A DNA stretch of 64,000 bases, taken from positions 282,366 through 346,365 of the forward strand of contig NZ_SLXM01000003.1 in the NCBI RefSeq assembly GCF_004345825.1. Direction: 5' to 3'. The stretch comes from Tenacibaculum skagerrakense (GTDB taxonomy: Bacteria > Bacteroidota > Bacteroidia > Flavobacteriales > Flavobacteriaceae). Shown piece after piece: positions 47,661-56,680 of this stretch (position 1 is the stretch's first letter; every line of letters begins with the position of its first letter). Under the pieces are notes generated by a model. It was not told the DNA's origin, searched no databases, and was given only the letters and a program-made list of their open reading frames with translations. The position numbers were made by a program, and so were the translations under genes.

Positions 47661-47702
47661 AAAACATCTGAAGAGATGCTGAAACAAGTTCAGCATGACT
47701 AA
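47661..47702. repeat. Dispersed GTCATGCTGAAC-type palindromic element
   Basis: Read on the minus strand: AGTCATGCTGAAC, TTGT, TTCAGCATCTC. Arms GCTGAA and TTCAGC form a hairpin. It belongs to the same GTCA-bounded group as the elements in the his operon and sits between two convergent genes. Confidence 0.6.
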
Positions 47703-47704
47703 TT

Positions 47705-48934
47705 TTATTCCAGAAATCTGTAATACCCACATTTTAAATAAGCTCCTTCAGGAAAACCAATTGGGTGGTCTATATCGTGATATGTTTGTAATTCCGTTTT
47801 AAAACGACGCTTTCCGCTTTCTAAAACATCTTCATTTATACCAAAAAAATCGTCAGCAACAACTCTAGACGAGCATGAAGCTAATACCAATAATCCTTTT
47901 TTATTAGTTAGTTGCGCTCCAAGTTTAGCCAATTGAGCATATTTCTTTTTAGCTAGTTCAATTTCAGAAGCCTGTTTCGCAAAACTTGGTGGATCTATAA
48001 CAACCACATCAAACGTAACTTTTTTACTAATTAACTTTCTAAGCTCTTCAAAAGCATCTCCAGCTATTGTTTTATGAACACCAACATACTCATTTAACTT
48101 TCCGTTTTCTATAGCAATTTCAAGAGCTTGCTTACTAATATCTAAACTTGTAACTTCTTTAGCTCCGTTATACAAGGCATGTACTGAAAAGCCACCTGCA
48201 TAAGAAAATACATCTAAAACAGTTTTGTTTTTACTAAACTCTCCTACTCGTTTTCTATTTGCTCTGTGATCTAAAAAATATCCTGTTTTATGTCCTTTAA
48301 TTACATTTGCAGAGAATTTTACGTTATGTTCAACAAATTCAACAACTTCATTTTCTAAAACTCCAAAAACGACATCTCCATCTTTCAAGTTATGATTTGA
48401 AGATTTTTGGACATTCCTACTCAAACGAATTACTATGGTTTCAGCTTTTGAAACTTCTTGTAAACTCTTTAAAATAGCTTCCAAAAAAGGTAGCCAAATT
48501 TCAGAATACAACTTTACTACCAAAACGCTATCGTAAACATCAGCTATTAAAGATGGAAAACCATCGTTTTCGCCGAATAGTAATCGATAACTATTGGTAT
48601 TAGTTCTTAATAATTCTGCCCTCTTTTGATAAGCTTTTTCTATTTTCTTATGAAAAAACGCTTCATTTACAACTACTTTTTCTGTAGAAGTATGAATCAT
48701 TTTAATACGAATCGGTGAATCTACATCATATAAACCAATACCAATAACCTTATTGTTCTTTTTAGCAAAAACAATAGCTAAATCACCCGTTTTAGGATCT
48801 TTACTAACTTTTTCAATACTATTAGAAAAAACCCATGGATGATTTTTCATCACATGCTGTTCTCCTTTATTAGAAAGTTTAACTGCTAGGTTTTTGGGTG
48901 TGTAACTTGAAACAATTCGTTCACTAAACTCCAT
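47705..48934 (-). CDS. RlmI-like 23S rRNA (cytosine-C5) methyltransferase
   Basis: 409 residues. N-terminal PUA domain (HPWVFSNSIEKVS, AKKNNKVIGIGLYD), then FGENDGFPSLIADVY, KGHKTGYFLDHRANRKRV, DVFSYAGGFSVHALYNGA (SAM binding) and DPPSFAK (catalytic region). E. coli RlmI makes m5C1962 in 23S rRNA; the match in domain order and motifs is good, the exact target is inferred. Confidence 0.87.
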   Translation of the reverse strand: MEFSERIVSSYTPKNLAVKLSNKGEQHVMKNHPWVFSNSIEKVSKDPKTGDLAIVFAKKNNKVIGIGLYDVDSPIRIKMIHTSTEKVVVNEAFFHKKIEKAYQKRAELLRTNTNSYRLLFGENDGFPSLIADVYDSVLVVKLYSEIWLPFLEAILKSLQEVSKAETIVIRLSRNVQKSSNHNLKDGDVVFGVLENEVVEFVEHNVKFSANVIKGHKTGYFLDHRANRKRVGEFSKNKTVLDVFSYAGGFSVHALYNGAKEVTSLDISKQALEIAIENGKLNEYVGVHKTIAGDAFEELRKLISKKVTFDVVVIDPPSFAKQASEIELAKKKYAQLAKLGAQLTNKKGLLVLASCSSRVVADDFFGINEDVLESGKRRFKTELQTYHDIDHPIGFPEGAYLKCGYYRFLE

Positions 48935-49078
48935 ACATGATTTATACTAAAATGAACAACAAAAGTACGTATTCAATAAAAACTATGCTCAAAACTTTTT
49001 CATTTTAAACTCTATAAAGTTGAATCTTATGAGTACTTTTAAACTCTTATCAAAAACATAACCCTTTCAAATTTTAGA

Positions 49079-50296
49079 ATGACTAAACTACAAGACTCGC
49101 TTACATTACCAAACGGAACTGTATTAGCCAACAGAATTGCTAAATCTGCCATGAGTGAAAACTTATCAAATGTAACTCATGAACCTACAGCTGTTTTGAT
49201 AAACTCTTATAAAGAATGGGCCAAAAGTGGCGCTGGATTATTGATTACTGGCAATGTAATGATTGATAACAAAGCTTTAGGGGAGCCAATGAATGTGGTA
49301 GTTGAAGATCATCGTCATTTTAAAAAATTACAAGAATGGGCTGCTACTGTAAAAGGAACTGATACACATCTTTGGGTACAAATTAATCATCCAGGTCGAC
49401 AAGCAATGGATCAAATTAATAGCGTTTTAAAAGCTCCTTCTGCTATACCTTTAAAATCAAAAAGTAGAAAAAAAGCTACAACAAAAATACCAAAAGCATT
49501 AACTGACCTTGAAATTCAAGACATTATCAAACAATTTGGTAATACTGCAAAGATTTTAAAAGAAGCTGGTTTTAACGGTGTTCAAATTCATGGAGCACAT
49601 GGATATTTAGTAAGTCAGTTTTTATCCCCTTACACGAATGTAAGAAAAGATGAATGGGGAGGTACTTTTGAAAAAAGAGCTCGTTTTGTTTTAGAAATTT
49701 ATAAGGAGATTCGTGCACAAGTAGGACCAGATTTTCCAATTGGAATTAAATTGAACTCAGCAGATTTTCAAAAAGGAGGTTTTAGCGAAGAAGATTCAAT
49801 GAAAGTTATTGAGTTACTTTCAGAAGCTGGAATTGATTTAATCGAAATTTCTGGTGGAACTTATGAAGCACCTGCTATGATGATGGGTAATCGTAAACAA
49901 AGCACAAAAGAACGAGAAGCTTATTTTATTGATTATATTGAAAAAGCTAGAAAAGTAACCAAAACTCCTTTAATGCTAACCGGAGGTTTTAGAACTGTTT
50001 CAGTAATGCAAAATGCTATTGCTTCTGAAAAATTAGATATTGTTGGACTTGCGCGTCCGTTTTGCTTATTTCCAAATATTGCTAATGAAATACTCACTGA
50101 AAGTCGTGATACATTTCCAACAGATATTAATAAATCTGGAGTAAAAAGCATCGATGGAATGATGAATATTATTTGGTATGAAGCACAAATAAAGCGCCTA
50201 GGCTTAGGTAAATTACCTAAATTAAAACTAAGCGCTTGGTCTGTATTTTTTAACTACCTCTTTTTAATATTGAAGTTTAAGTTGACGAAGAAATAA
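49079..50296 (+). CDS. NADH:flavin oxidoreductase (old yellow enzyme family)
   Basis: 405 residues: TIM-barrel FMN enzyme. LPNGTVLANRIAKSAMSENL, HLWVQINHPGRQA, GFNGVQIHGAHGYLVSQFLS, and LTGGFRT with a phosphate-binding loop are seen. Family members reduce activated C=C bonds in enoates or enals. A hydrophobic C-terminal tail (FNYLFLILKFKL) is unusual and may dock to the membrane. The 67-residue gene follows 4 bases later. Confidence 0.88.
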   Translation: MTKLQDSLTLPNGTVLANRIAKSAMSENLSNVTHEPTAVLINSYKEWAKSGAGLLITGNVMIDNKALGEPMNVVVEDHRHFKKLQEWAATVKGTDTHLWVQINHPGRQAMDQINSVLKAPSAIPLKSKSRKKATTKIPKALTDLEIQDIIKQFGNTAKILKEAGFNGVQIHGAHGYLVSQFLSPYTNVRKDEWGGTFEKRARFVLEIYKEIRAQVGPDFPIGIKLNSADFQKGGFSEEDSMKVIELLSEAGIDLIEISGGTYEAPAMMMGNRKQSTKEREAYFIDYIEKARKVTKTPLMLTGGFRTVSVMQNAIASEKLDIVGLARPFCLFPNIANEILTESRDTFPTDINKSGVKSIDGMMNIIWYEAQIKRLGLGKLPKLKLSAWSVFFNYLFLILKFKLTKK

Positions 50297-50300
50297 AACA

Positions 50301-50504
50301 ATGATTACGTTACTATTAACTTTTTTAACTTTTACTTGCATTGCTATAGTTTTTGCAATAATTGATAATATCTATAGAAAAATAATCCAAGTAAAAACAG
50401 ACAAAGGAATTCACCGATATATTGTATTATTTATTTTTGCTGTTGTAACATTTATTTTTAGAGGTTACATTACTTTTTTCTTTGATATAATATTAAATAA
50501 ATAA
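50301..50504 (+). CDS. Small two-helix membrane protein
   Basis: 67 residues, two membrane segments (about 2-22 and 41-63) with a basic loop KIIQVKTDKGIHRYI between. Not recognised. Its start lies 4 bases after the flavin oxidoreductase stop, so it may be co-translated and could form a membrane partner. Confidence 0.55.
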   Translation: MITLLLTFLTFTCIAIVFAIIDNIYRKIIQVKTDKGIHRYIVLFIFAVVTFIFRGYITFFFDIILNK

Positions 50505-50510
50505 AAAGTA

Positions 50511-51098
50511 TTAGTGTCTACTTTTTAAAACAGCTTCAATATCTTGAAAGGTAAATCCTTTTGCTTTTAACAAAATTAAGTAGTGATATAATAAATCAGC
50601 TGCTTCATTGGTGAATAAGTCGTCGTTATTGTCTTTAGCTTCAATTACGACTTCTACGGCTTCTTCTCCAACTTTTTGTGCAACTTTATTTATTCCTCTC
50701 TTGAACAACTTATTGGTATATGAAGTCTCTACATTATTATCGATTCTATCGTGAATGATATTTTCTAATTCGTACACAAAACCTTTTGGTGTTTCTTCTG
50801 CAAAGCAAGAAGTTGTTCCTTTATGGCAGGTTGGACCTTTAGGTTCAGCTTTTATTAGAATAGTGTCATTATCACAATCAATTTGAATATCTTTTACGAA
50901 CAAGAAATTACGGCTCTCCTCACCTTTTGTCCACAATCTATTTTTACTTCTGCTAAAGAAGGTTACTTTTTGTTCTTTTTGCGTTTTTTCAAACGCTTCT
51001 TCGTTCATATAACCTAACATTAAAACCTGTAATGTTTTACTATTCTGAATAATAACTGGTACTAAACCGTCGTTACTTTTGTTGAAATCTACTTTCAT
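50511..51098 (-). CDS. hisIE: Bifunctional phosphoribosyl-AMP cyclohydrolase/phosphoribosyl-ATP pyrophosphatase
   Basis: 195 residues. The HisI half has QVLMLGYMNEEAF, FFSRSKNRLWTKGEES and the metal-binding CDNDTILIKAEPKGPTCH; the HisE half has KVGEEAVEVVIEA and EAADLLYHYLILL. Steps 2 and 3 of histidine biosynthesis. Its ATG overlaps the stop of the preceding gene (ATGA). Last gene of the operon. Confidence 0.95.
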   Translation of the reverse strand: MKVDFNKSNDGLVPVIIQNSKTLQVLMLGYMNEEAFEKTQKEQKVTFFSRSKNRLWTKGEESRNFLFVKDIQIDCDNDTILIKAEPKGPTCHKGTTSCFAEETPKGFVYELENIIHDRIDNNVETSYTNKLFKRGINKVAQKVGEEAVEVVIEAKDNNDDLFTNEAADLLYHYLILLKAKGFTFQDIEAVLKSRH

Positions 51099-51433
51099 GA
51101 CTTATTTAAAAAATCAATATAATTCGTTAATAATCCTTTTATTTGTTCGGCAGCTACTGGATTTGCAGAGTGTACTTTGAATTGTAAACTTCTTAAATCT
51201 AAACCTGATTCGTATACTAACCATTTTGCAGCAGCATAACCATCAAGAGCAACTTCTCCGTTTTTATCTAATCCCAAATCATTATCAAAACTGATAAAAT
51301 CAGGCAATCCGTTTTTTTGAACATATAAAACAAATTCCTCATACGTTCTTACAATATCAAATTCTTTTTCTTGAGATTCATCGTAAACCATATCTATGGT
51401 TCTTAAATCATCTAAAAACAATTTCTTTTTCAT
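51095..51433 (-). CDS. Cyclic-phosphate processing receiver-like domain protein
   Basis: 112 residues. LFLDDLRTI at the start, DFISFDNDLGLDKNG in the middle and VHSANPVAAEQIKGLL near the end match the cyclic-phosphate-processing receiver (cpRec) family, a receiver fold not expected to act as a classic response regulator. It sits between hisF and hisIE and is coupled to hisIE by ATGA. No histidine enzyme activity is suggested. Confidence 0.75.
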   Translation of the reverse strand: MKKKLFLDDLRTIDMVYDESQEKEFDIVRTYEEFVLYVQKNGLPDFISFDNDLGLDKNGEVALDGYAAAKWLVYESGLDLRSLQFKVHSANPVAAEQIKGLLTNYIDFLNKS

Positions 51434-51447
51434 TTTTGTTTTTATTT

Positions 51448-51608
51448 GTCATTGCGATCCCGTCCCGATGCTTCGGGATCGGGAGAAGCAACCAGTTAAT
51501 CGACAGTTAGATTACTTCAAATTCTAACTTCGACTTACTCTGTAAGCTATCTTCAAACAAAATTTATTTTGTTTTCAATAATGCTCAGTCACCATTTTCG
51601 TAATGACG
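51448..51608. repeat. Long GTCATTGCGA...TAATGACG palindromic element
   Basis: Begins GTCATTGCGA and ends CGTAATGACG, an inverted pair of about 9 bases. Inside is a GC-rich hairpin TCCCGTCCCGATGCTTCGGG followed by ATCGGGA, strongly unlike the AT-rich surroundings. It occupies most of the hisF/cpRec junction. Confidence 0.6.
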
Positions 51609-51618
51609 TTTATTTATT

Positions 51619-52374
51619 TTAAATCCTAACTGGAATATTTTGCGCTTTTAACGCTTGTTTTAATTCTGGAATTGGAATTTCACCGAAGTGAAAAACACTT
51701 GCAGCTAGAGCAGCATCAGATTTTCCTTCTGTGAATGTATCAATGAAATGTTGGACAGATCCAGCTCCTCCAGAAGCAATAATTGGAATATTCAATTCAT
51801 CCGATAGTCTTGCCAAAGCTTTATTTGCAAATCCAGCTTTTGTACCATCATTATCCATTGATGTGAATAGGATTTCCCCTGCTCCTCTTTGTTCAACTTC
51901 TTTAGCCCAATCAAATAAATTCAATTCAGTTGGAATTGTTCCTCCAGCCAAATGAACTTTCCATTCTCCGTCAACTTGTTTTGCATCAATGGCAACAACT
52001 ACACATTGACTTCCAAATTTTTGTGACAATTCATTTATTAACTCTGGTCTTTTAACCGCTGATGAATTGATCGAAACTTTATCTGCTCCACATTTTAATA
52101 AAGCATCTACGTGTTCTACAGAAGAAATTCCGCCGCCAACCGTAAACGGAATGTTTACTTGTGCTGCAACCTTTTCTACCATATCTAAAGTAGTTCCTCT
52201 ATTTTCTAATGTAGCTGCTATATCTAAAAATACTAGCTCATCTGCACCCAATTCTGCATATTGCTTTGCTAAAACCACTGGATCACCAGCATCTATTAAG
52301 TTTACAAAATTGACTCCTTTTACGGTTCTTCCATTTTTAATATCCAAACAAGGAACGATTCTTTTTGTTAACAT
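51619..52374 (-). CDS. hisF: Imidazole glycerol phosphate synthase, cyclase subunit
   Basis: 251 residues. [20 protein letters not shown] at the N-terminus with catalytic Asp 11, [22 protein letters not shown] (second Asp about 131), and [16 protein letters not shown] barrel. Works with HisH in step 5 and makes the AICAR byproduct. A palindromic element lies on each side. Confidence 0.96.
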   Translation of the reverse strand: MLTKRIVPCLDIKNGRTVKGVNFVNLIDAGDPVVLAKQYAELGADELVFLDIAATLENRGTTLDMVEKVAAQVNIPFTVGGGISSVEHVDALLKCGADKVSINSSAVKRPELINELSQKFGSQCVVVAIDAKQVDGEWKVHLAGGTIPTELNLFDWAKEVEQRGAGEILFTSMDNDGTKAGFANKALARLSDELNIPIIASGGAGSVQHFIDTFTEGKSDAALAASVFHFGEIPIPELKQALKAQNIPVRI

Positions 52375-52382
52375 ATCTTATT

Positions 52383-52455
52383 TGTCAGGTCGAGCGCAGT
52401 CGAGACCTTGTTTTTAACTTTGATAAATGTCCTCTCGACTGCGCTCGAGGTGACA
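52383..52455. repeat. GTCAGGTCGAGCGCAGTCGAGA-type palindromic element
   Basis: Left arm GTCAGGTCGAGCGCAGTCGA and right arm TCGACTGCGCTCGAGGTGAC form a long imperfect inverted repeat around a 26-base AT-rich loop. Much higher GC than the flanks. It lies in the hisF/hisA junction. Confidence 0.65.
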
Positions 52456-52467
52456 TCATATTATATT

Positions 52468-53190
52468 TTATTTATTAATAATAAATTGCTCAAGTTCTTT
52501 TAAGCTGATTTTATTCTCGTAAATAGCTTTCCCTACAATAACACCTTCACAACCTAGTTCTTGTACTTTAAATAAATCATGTAAATTAGAAACTCCACCA
52601 CTCGCTATAAGTTTAACTTTAGTTGTTTCTAAAATTTCCTTATACAACTCATTTGAGGTTCCTTCTAACATTCCGTCTTTAGCAACATCTGTACAAATTA
52701 CATACTCAGCTCCAATTTCTTCGTAATCGACAATAAACTCAACAACATCAACCACAGAAGTTTCCATCCAACCATGAGTAGCTACTTTTCTGTTTTTACA
52801 ATCTGCTCCCAAAATGATTCTCTCAGAACCATAATTTTTCAACCAATTGATAAAAACATCTGGATTCTTTACAGCAATACTTCCTCCAGTTATTTGGTTT
52901 GCTCCACTTTCAAATGCAATTTTAGCATCTTCATCAGATTTTAAACCACCTCCAAAATCTATTTTTAAATTGGTTTTCGAAGCAATTTGCTCTAATACTT
53001 TATGATTTACAATGTGTTTAGACTTTGCCCCATCTAAATCAACTACATGTAAATACTCAATACCAGCATCTTCAAATTGTTTAGCAACTTCTAACGGATT
53101 TTCGTTGTAAATTTTCTTTGTGTTGTAATCCCCTTTTGTTAAACGAACACATTTTCCTTCAATAATGTCAATTGCAGGTATTATTCTCAT
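52468..53190 (-). CDS. hisA: ProFAR isomerase
   Basis: 240 residues from ATG 53190; an ATG two codons upstream (53196) is also possible. [20 protein letters not shown] with catalytic Asp 8, [29 protein letters not shown] (second Asp about 127-130) and [10 protein letters not shown] match HisA. Step 4 of histidine biosynthesis. Confidence 0.94.
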   Translation of the reverse strand: MRIIPAIDIIEGKCVRLTKGDYNTKKIYNENPLEVAKQFEDAGIEYLHVVDLDGAKSKHIVNHKVLEQIASKTNLKIDFGGGLKSDEDAKIAFESGANQITGGSIAVKNPDVFINWLKNYGSERIILGADCKNRKVATHGWMETSVVDVVEFIVDYEEIGAEYVICTDVAKDGMLEGTSNELYKEILETTKVKLIASGGVSNLHDLFKVQELGCEGVIVGKAIYENKISLKELEQFIINK

Positions 53191-53231
53191 ATTCAATATT
53201 AAATTTTAGAAGTTAAATTTTAGAAAAACTA

Positions 53232-53600
53232 TTATTTAACTTTTTGTTTTAGCTGATTTCTTTTAGTTGTATTTATTGACGAAACCATAATTGCTAATAA
53301 TTCTGAAGCTTCCTTTTTTAATATTTCCACTTCTTCTTTATATTCTGGAAGTATTTCTTCAAAAATCTCTAACCAATATATACTCTCATCTATCTCTTCT
53401 TCTACTATTTTTAATATATTAATAAAATCTGCTGTTGATTTTGCTCGTTGAGAAGCTCTGTAATTTGCACCAACTGAACTAGAGCTTCTTATCAATTGAT
53501 TTACATAAGCATTGTATTCTCGTGACTTGGGTATTTTAAAACAAAACTTCCAACAATTCAAGGCAAAAACCTTTGTTCTATTAATAATTTGATTTTTCAT
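53232..53600 (-). CDS. Four-helix-bundle protein (S23/IVS-encoded type)
   Basis: 122 residues, all helical. TKVFALNCWKFCFKIPKSRE, NAYVNQLIRSSSSVGANYRA and EEEIDESIYWLEIFEEI match the four helix bundle family TIGR02436, first seen in 23S rRNA intervening sequences. It sits between hisH and hisA with gaps of 27 and 41 bases, an unexpected guest. Function is unknown; binding of nucleic acid has been suggested for relatives only. Confidence 0.85.
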   Translation of the reverse strand: MKNQIINRTKVFALNCWKFCFKIPKSREYNAYVNQLIRSSSSVGANYRASQRAKSTADFINILKIVEEEIDESIYWLEIFEEILPEYKEEVEILKKEASELLAIMVSSINTTKRNQLKQKVK

Positions 53601-53627
53601 AGCAATTGTATTTTTAAATTATAACTT

Positions 53628-54215
53628 TTAACTTCTAATATCAAGAAAATTCCTAAGAATTTTCTCCCCTTCAACACCACTTTTTTCTGGGTGAAACTGA
53701 GTTCCATAAAAATTATCTTTATGTAAAGCTGTTGCATAGTTTATTCCATAATCCGTTGTTGCGATTGCATATTTACAATTCTCAGCAAAATAACTATGTA
53801 CCAAATACATGTATTCGTTTTCTTTAATTCCTTTGAATAAATCTGACTTTAAATTTGAAATTGTGTTCCATCCCATTTGAGGAACTTTTAACTCCTTAGA
53901 AAAACGTTTAATTTCTACATCAAAAATTCCTAATCCCTCTGTATTTCCTTCTTCTGATGAAGTACACATTAATTGCATACCCAAACAAATACCTAACACA
54001 GGTTGTTTTAATGTTGGAATAACTTTATCCAAGACACTTTCTCTTAATTTATTCATTGCTGAACTTGCTTCTCCCACACCTGGAAAAATAACTTTATCAG
54101 CATTTTGTATTTCTTCTACGTTATTGGTCAACACTGCATCTACACCTAGCCTTTTAAAGGCAAATTGTATGCTTTTTATGTTTCCCGCTCCGTAATCTAT
54201 AATGACTAATTTCAT
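53628..54215 (-). CDS. hisH: Imidazole glycerol phosphate synthase, glutamine amidotransferase subunit
   Basis: 195 residues. IDYGAGNIKSIQFAFKRLG, the nucleophile in LGICLGMQLMC and the His-Glu of YGTQFHPEKSGVEG form the class I amidotransferase triad. It supplies ammonia to HisF. Step 5 of the pathway. Confidence 0.96.
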   Translation of the reverse strand: MKLVIIDYGAGNIKSIQFAFKRLGVDAVLTNNVEEIQNADKVIFPGVGEASSAMNKLRESVLDKVIPTLKQPVLGICLGMQLMCTSSEEGNTEGLGIFDVEIKRFSKELKVPQMGWNTISNLKSDLFKGIKENEYMYLVHSYFAENCKYAIATTDYGINYATALHKDNFYGTQFHPEKSGVEGEKILRNFLDIRS

Positions 54216-54230
54216 TTTTGTTTTAATTTA

Positions 54231-54316
54231 ACGTCATTACGAATGAAACTTATGGAATGAAGTAATCTTACTTTTTAAAAGATTCCTTCGTCTCTTTCGC
54301 TCCTCGGAATGACGAC
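54231..54316. repeat. CGTCATTACGA...GGAATGACG palindromic element
   Basis: Begins ACGTCATTACGA and ends TCCTCGGAATGACGA; middle arms GATTCC/GGAAT. It belongs to the GTCATT class and fills most of the hisH/hisB junction. Confidence 0.6.
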
Positions 54317-54322
54317 TATAAT

Positions 54323-55459
54323 TTAAAGGACACCTTTAGTTGATGGTAAAAACATTTTATTGGCATCACGTTTTACAGCCATTTTTATAGCTTTAGCAAA
54401 TGCTTTAAATATTCCTTCGATTTTGTGGTGCTCATTAACTCCTTCTGCTTTTACATTTAAGTTACATTTAGCCCCGTCTGTAAATGATTTGAATAAGTGG
54501 AAGAACATTTCTGTTGGCATATCTCCAATTTTCTCTCTCTTAAACTCTGCATCCCATTCTAACCAATTTCTACCACCAAAATCAACCGCAACTTGTGCTA
54601 AACAATCATCCATTGGTAAACAGAATCCATATCGCTCAATACCTAACTTATTACCTACTGCTTTATAAAAAACTTCTCCTAAAGCAATCATTGTATCTTC
54701 AATAGTGTGGTGTTCATCAACTTCTAAATCACCATCAACTTTTATGGTTAAATCCATTGCTCCGTGGCGACCAATTTGGTCTAACATGTGGTCAAAGAAT
54801 TTTAATCCAGTACTAATATCGTTTTTACCTGAACCATCTAAATTCAACTTAATATAAATCTTAGTTTCATTAGTATTTCTGGTAATCTCAGCAACACGAT
54901 CTTCTAACTTTAAAAACTCATAAATCTCTTTCCAATCTGTACTTGTTAATGCAATACAATCAATGATTTCTTGTTTGGAAGCTTCTATTTCATCTGCGCC
55001 TAATTCTGGATTCTCAGACAAATAAATCCCCTTTGCTCCTAAATTCTTTGCTAATTCCATATCTGTAATGCGATCTCCTAGTACAAAAGAGTTTTCTAAA
55101 TCATACTCCTCCGAAAAATATTGCGTTAACAAACCTGTTCTTGGCTTACGAGTTGGTGCGTTTTCAGCAGCAAAAGTTCTATCAATAAACACTTCAGAAA
55201 AAACAACACCTTCTTTAGCAAAAGCATCAATAACTTTATTTTGAGCAGGCCAAAATGTATCTTCTGGAAAAGAATCGGTTCCTAAACCATCTTGATTGGT
55301 AACCATAACCAACTCAAAATCTAATTCTTCGGCAATTTTAGCCATGTATTGGAATACTTTTGGATAAAATTCTAACTTTTCTAAACTATCTAACTGATAA
55401 TCTACAGGTGGTTCTAAAACTAAAGTTCCATCTCTATCTATAAATAATACTTTTTTCAT
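54323..55459 (-). CDS. hisB: Bifunctional histidinol-phosphatase/imidazoleglycerol-phosphate dehydratase
   Basis: 378 residues. The N-terminal HAD phosphatase has [12 protein letters not shown] (nucleophile Asp) and [14 protein letters not shown]. The C-terminal dehydratase has [35 protein letters not shown] and [13 protein letters not shown] (metal-binding His). Steps 6 and 8. Full length for the E. coli-type fused enzyme. Confidence 0.97.
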   Translation of the reverse strand: MKKVLFIDRDGTLVLEPPVDYQLDSLEKLEFYPKVFQYMAKIAEELDFELVMVTNQDGLGTDSFPEDTFWPAQNKVIDAFAKEGVVFSEVFIDRTFAAENAPTRKPRTGLLTQYFSEEYDLENSFVLGDRITDMELAKNLGAKGIYLSENPELGADEIEASKQEIIDCIALTSTDWKEIYEFLKLEDRVAEITRNTNETKIYIKLNLDGSGKNDISTGLKFFDHMLDQIGRHGAMDLTIKVDGDLEVDEHHTIEDTMIALGEVFYKAVGNKLGIERYGFCLPMDDCLAQVAVDFGGRNWLEWDAEFKREKIGDMPTEMFFHLFKSFTDGAKCNLNVKAEGVNEHHKIEGIFKAFAKAIKMAVKRDANKMFLPSTKGVL

Positions 55460-55473
55460 GATTTACTTGTTAA

Positions 55474-55500
55474 TCATTCCTGAACTTGATTCAGGATTTT
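55474..55500. repeat. Short TTCCTGAAC-TTCAGGA hairpin element
   Basis: CCTGAA and TTCAGG arms around CTTGA form a small hairpin in the hisB/hisC junction. It matches the GCTGAAC class seen at 47.7 kb. Confidence 0.5.
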
Positions 55501-55514
55501 GTTTTAATTATTAC

Positions 55515-55572
55515 TGTCACTTCGAGCGTAGTCGAGAAGTAAATTAGGTCTCGACTTCGCTCGACCTGACAT
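55515..55572. repeat. GTCACTTCGAGCGTAGTCGAGA-type palindromic element
   Basis: Left arm GTCACTTCGAGCGTAGTCGA and right arm TCGACTTCGCTCGACCTGAC around an AAGTAAATTAGG-like loop. It follows the preceding small hairpin and is the same class as the one in the hisF/hisA junction. Confidence 0.65.
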
Positions 55573-56601
55573 TTAACTTATATTTTTTAGTGCTTCAATT
55601 AATCTCTCATTTTCTTCAGGAGTCCCAACTGTAATTCTGATACAATTATTAATCACCTTATTTCGGTTTCTAATAATTACCTTTCTTTCTATGAGGTAAT
55701 TATACGTTTTATCTGCATCATCTACATTTACCAATAAGAAATTGGCATCTGAAGGGTAAATTTTATTTACTTTTTTAATACTTGCCAAGCGTTGCTTTAA
55801 CCTGCTTCTTTCTTCTAAAATAATGTCAATGTTTTTTTGTACATCTGAGAAATTATGTAATGATTCTAGAACTGCATCTTGATTTAAAACACTCACATTA
55901 TAAGGAGGTTTAACTCTATTATACAAATCTAAAATTGCATTGTTTGTATATGCTACTCCTACTCTAACACCTGCTAATCCCCAAGCTTTACTGAAGGTTT
56001 GACTAACAATTAAATTAGGATACTCATTAATCTTTTCAATAAAGGATTTTTTAGAACTAAAATCGATATACGCTTCATCAATAATAACAACACCTTCAAA
56101 ATTCTCGATAATATACTCAACATCATCTGTATTTAAAGTATTTCCTGTAGGATTATTAGGAGAACATACAAAGATTATCTTTACTAAAGGATCATCTAAA
56201 TATGGTTGTAATTGATTTAAATTAATCTGAAAATCGTTGATTAACGGTTGTTTAATCAACTCAATATTATTGATATCAGCAGAAACATCATACATTCCGT
56301 AGGTTGGAGAAAACGTTAAAGCTTTATCAACTCCAGGTTCACAAAAAATACGAAATGCTAAATCGATAACTTCATCACTTCCATTTCCAATAAAAATTTG
56401 ATCCGTACTTACATTTTTAATCTTCGCTAATTTCTCTTTGATTTTGATTTGCTGCGGATCTGGATAACGATTTAAGTTTCCATAAGGATTTTCATTTGCA
56501 TCTAAAAACACATCTGCAGTTCCTTTAAACTCATCTCTTGCAGAAGAATACGGAGTTAAATTCCATATATTTTTTCTAACTATTTTTTCTAAACTAAACA
56601 T
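55573..56601 (-). CDS. hisC: Histidinol-phosphate aminotransferase
   Basis: 342 residues. Class I/II PLP fold: FLDANENPYG, IFVCSPNNPTGN, VVIDEAYIDFS, and the PLP Lys in SQTFSKAWGLAGVRVG. Step 7 of the pathway. Good length and all motifs. Confidence 0.96.
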   Translation of the reverse strand: MFSLEKIVRKNIWNLTPYSSARDEFKGTADVFLDANENPYGNLNRYPDPQQIKIKEKLAKIKNVSTDQIFIGNGSDEVIDLAFRIFCEPGVDKALTFSPTYGMYDVSADINNIELIKQPLINDFQINLNQLQPYLDDPLVKIIFVCSPNNPTGNTLNTDDVEYIIENFEGVVIIDEAYIDFSSKKSFIEKINEYPNLIVSQTFSKAWGLAGVRVGVAYTNNAILDLYNRVKPPYNVSVLNQDAVLESLHNFSDVQKNIDIILEERSRLKQRLASIKKVNKIYPSDANFLLVNVDDADKTYNYLIERKVIIRNRNKVINNCIRITVGTPEENERLIEALKNIS

Positions 56602-56625
56602 TTCTAAACTTATTTTTTTAGAACT

Positions 56626-56680
56626 GTAGCTTCGACTCCGCTCAGCTACCTTTTTGGTGATTGAGCGTAGTCGAAATCAC
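56626..56680. repeat. TTCGACTCCGCTCA-type palindromic element
   Basis: Arms TTCGACTCCGCTCA and TGAGCGTAGTCGAA, with flanking GTAGC...GCTAC-like and GTGAT...ATCAC short pairs. It lies in the hisC/hisD junction and runs 4 bases into the 3' end of hisD. Confidence 0.6.
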
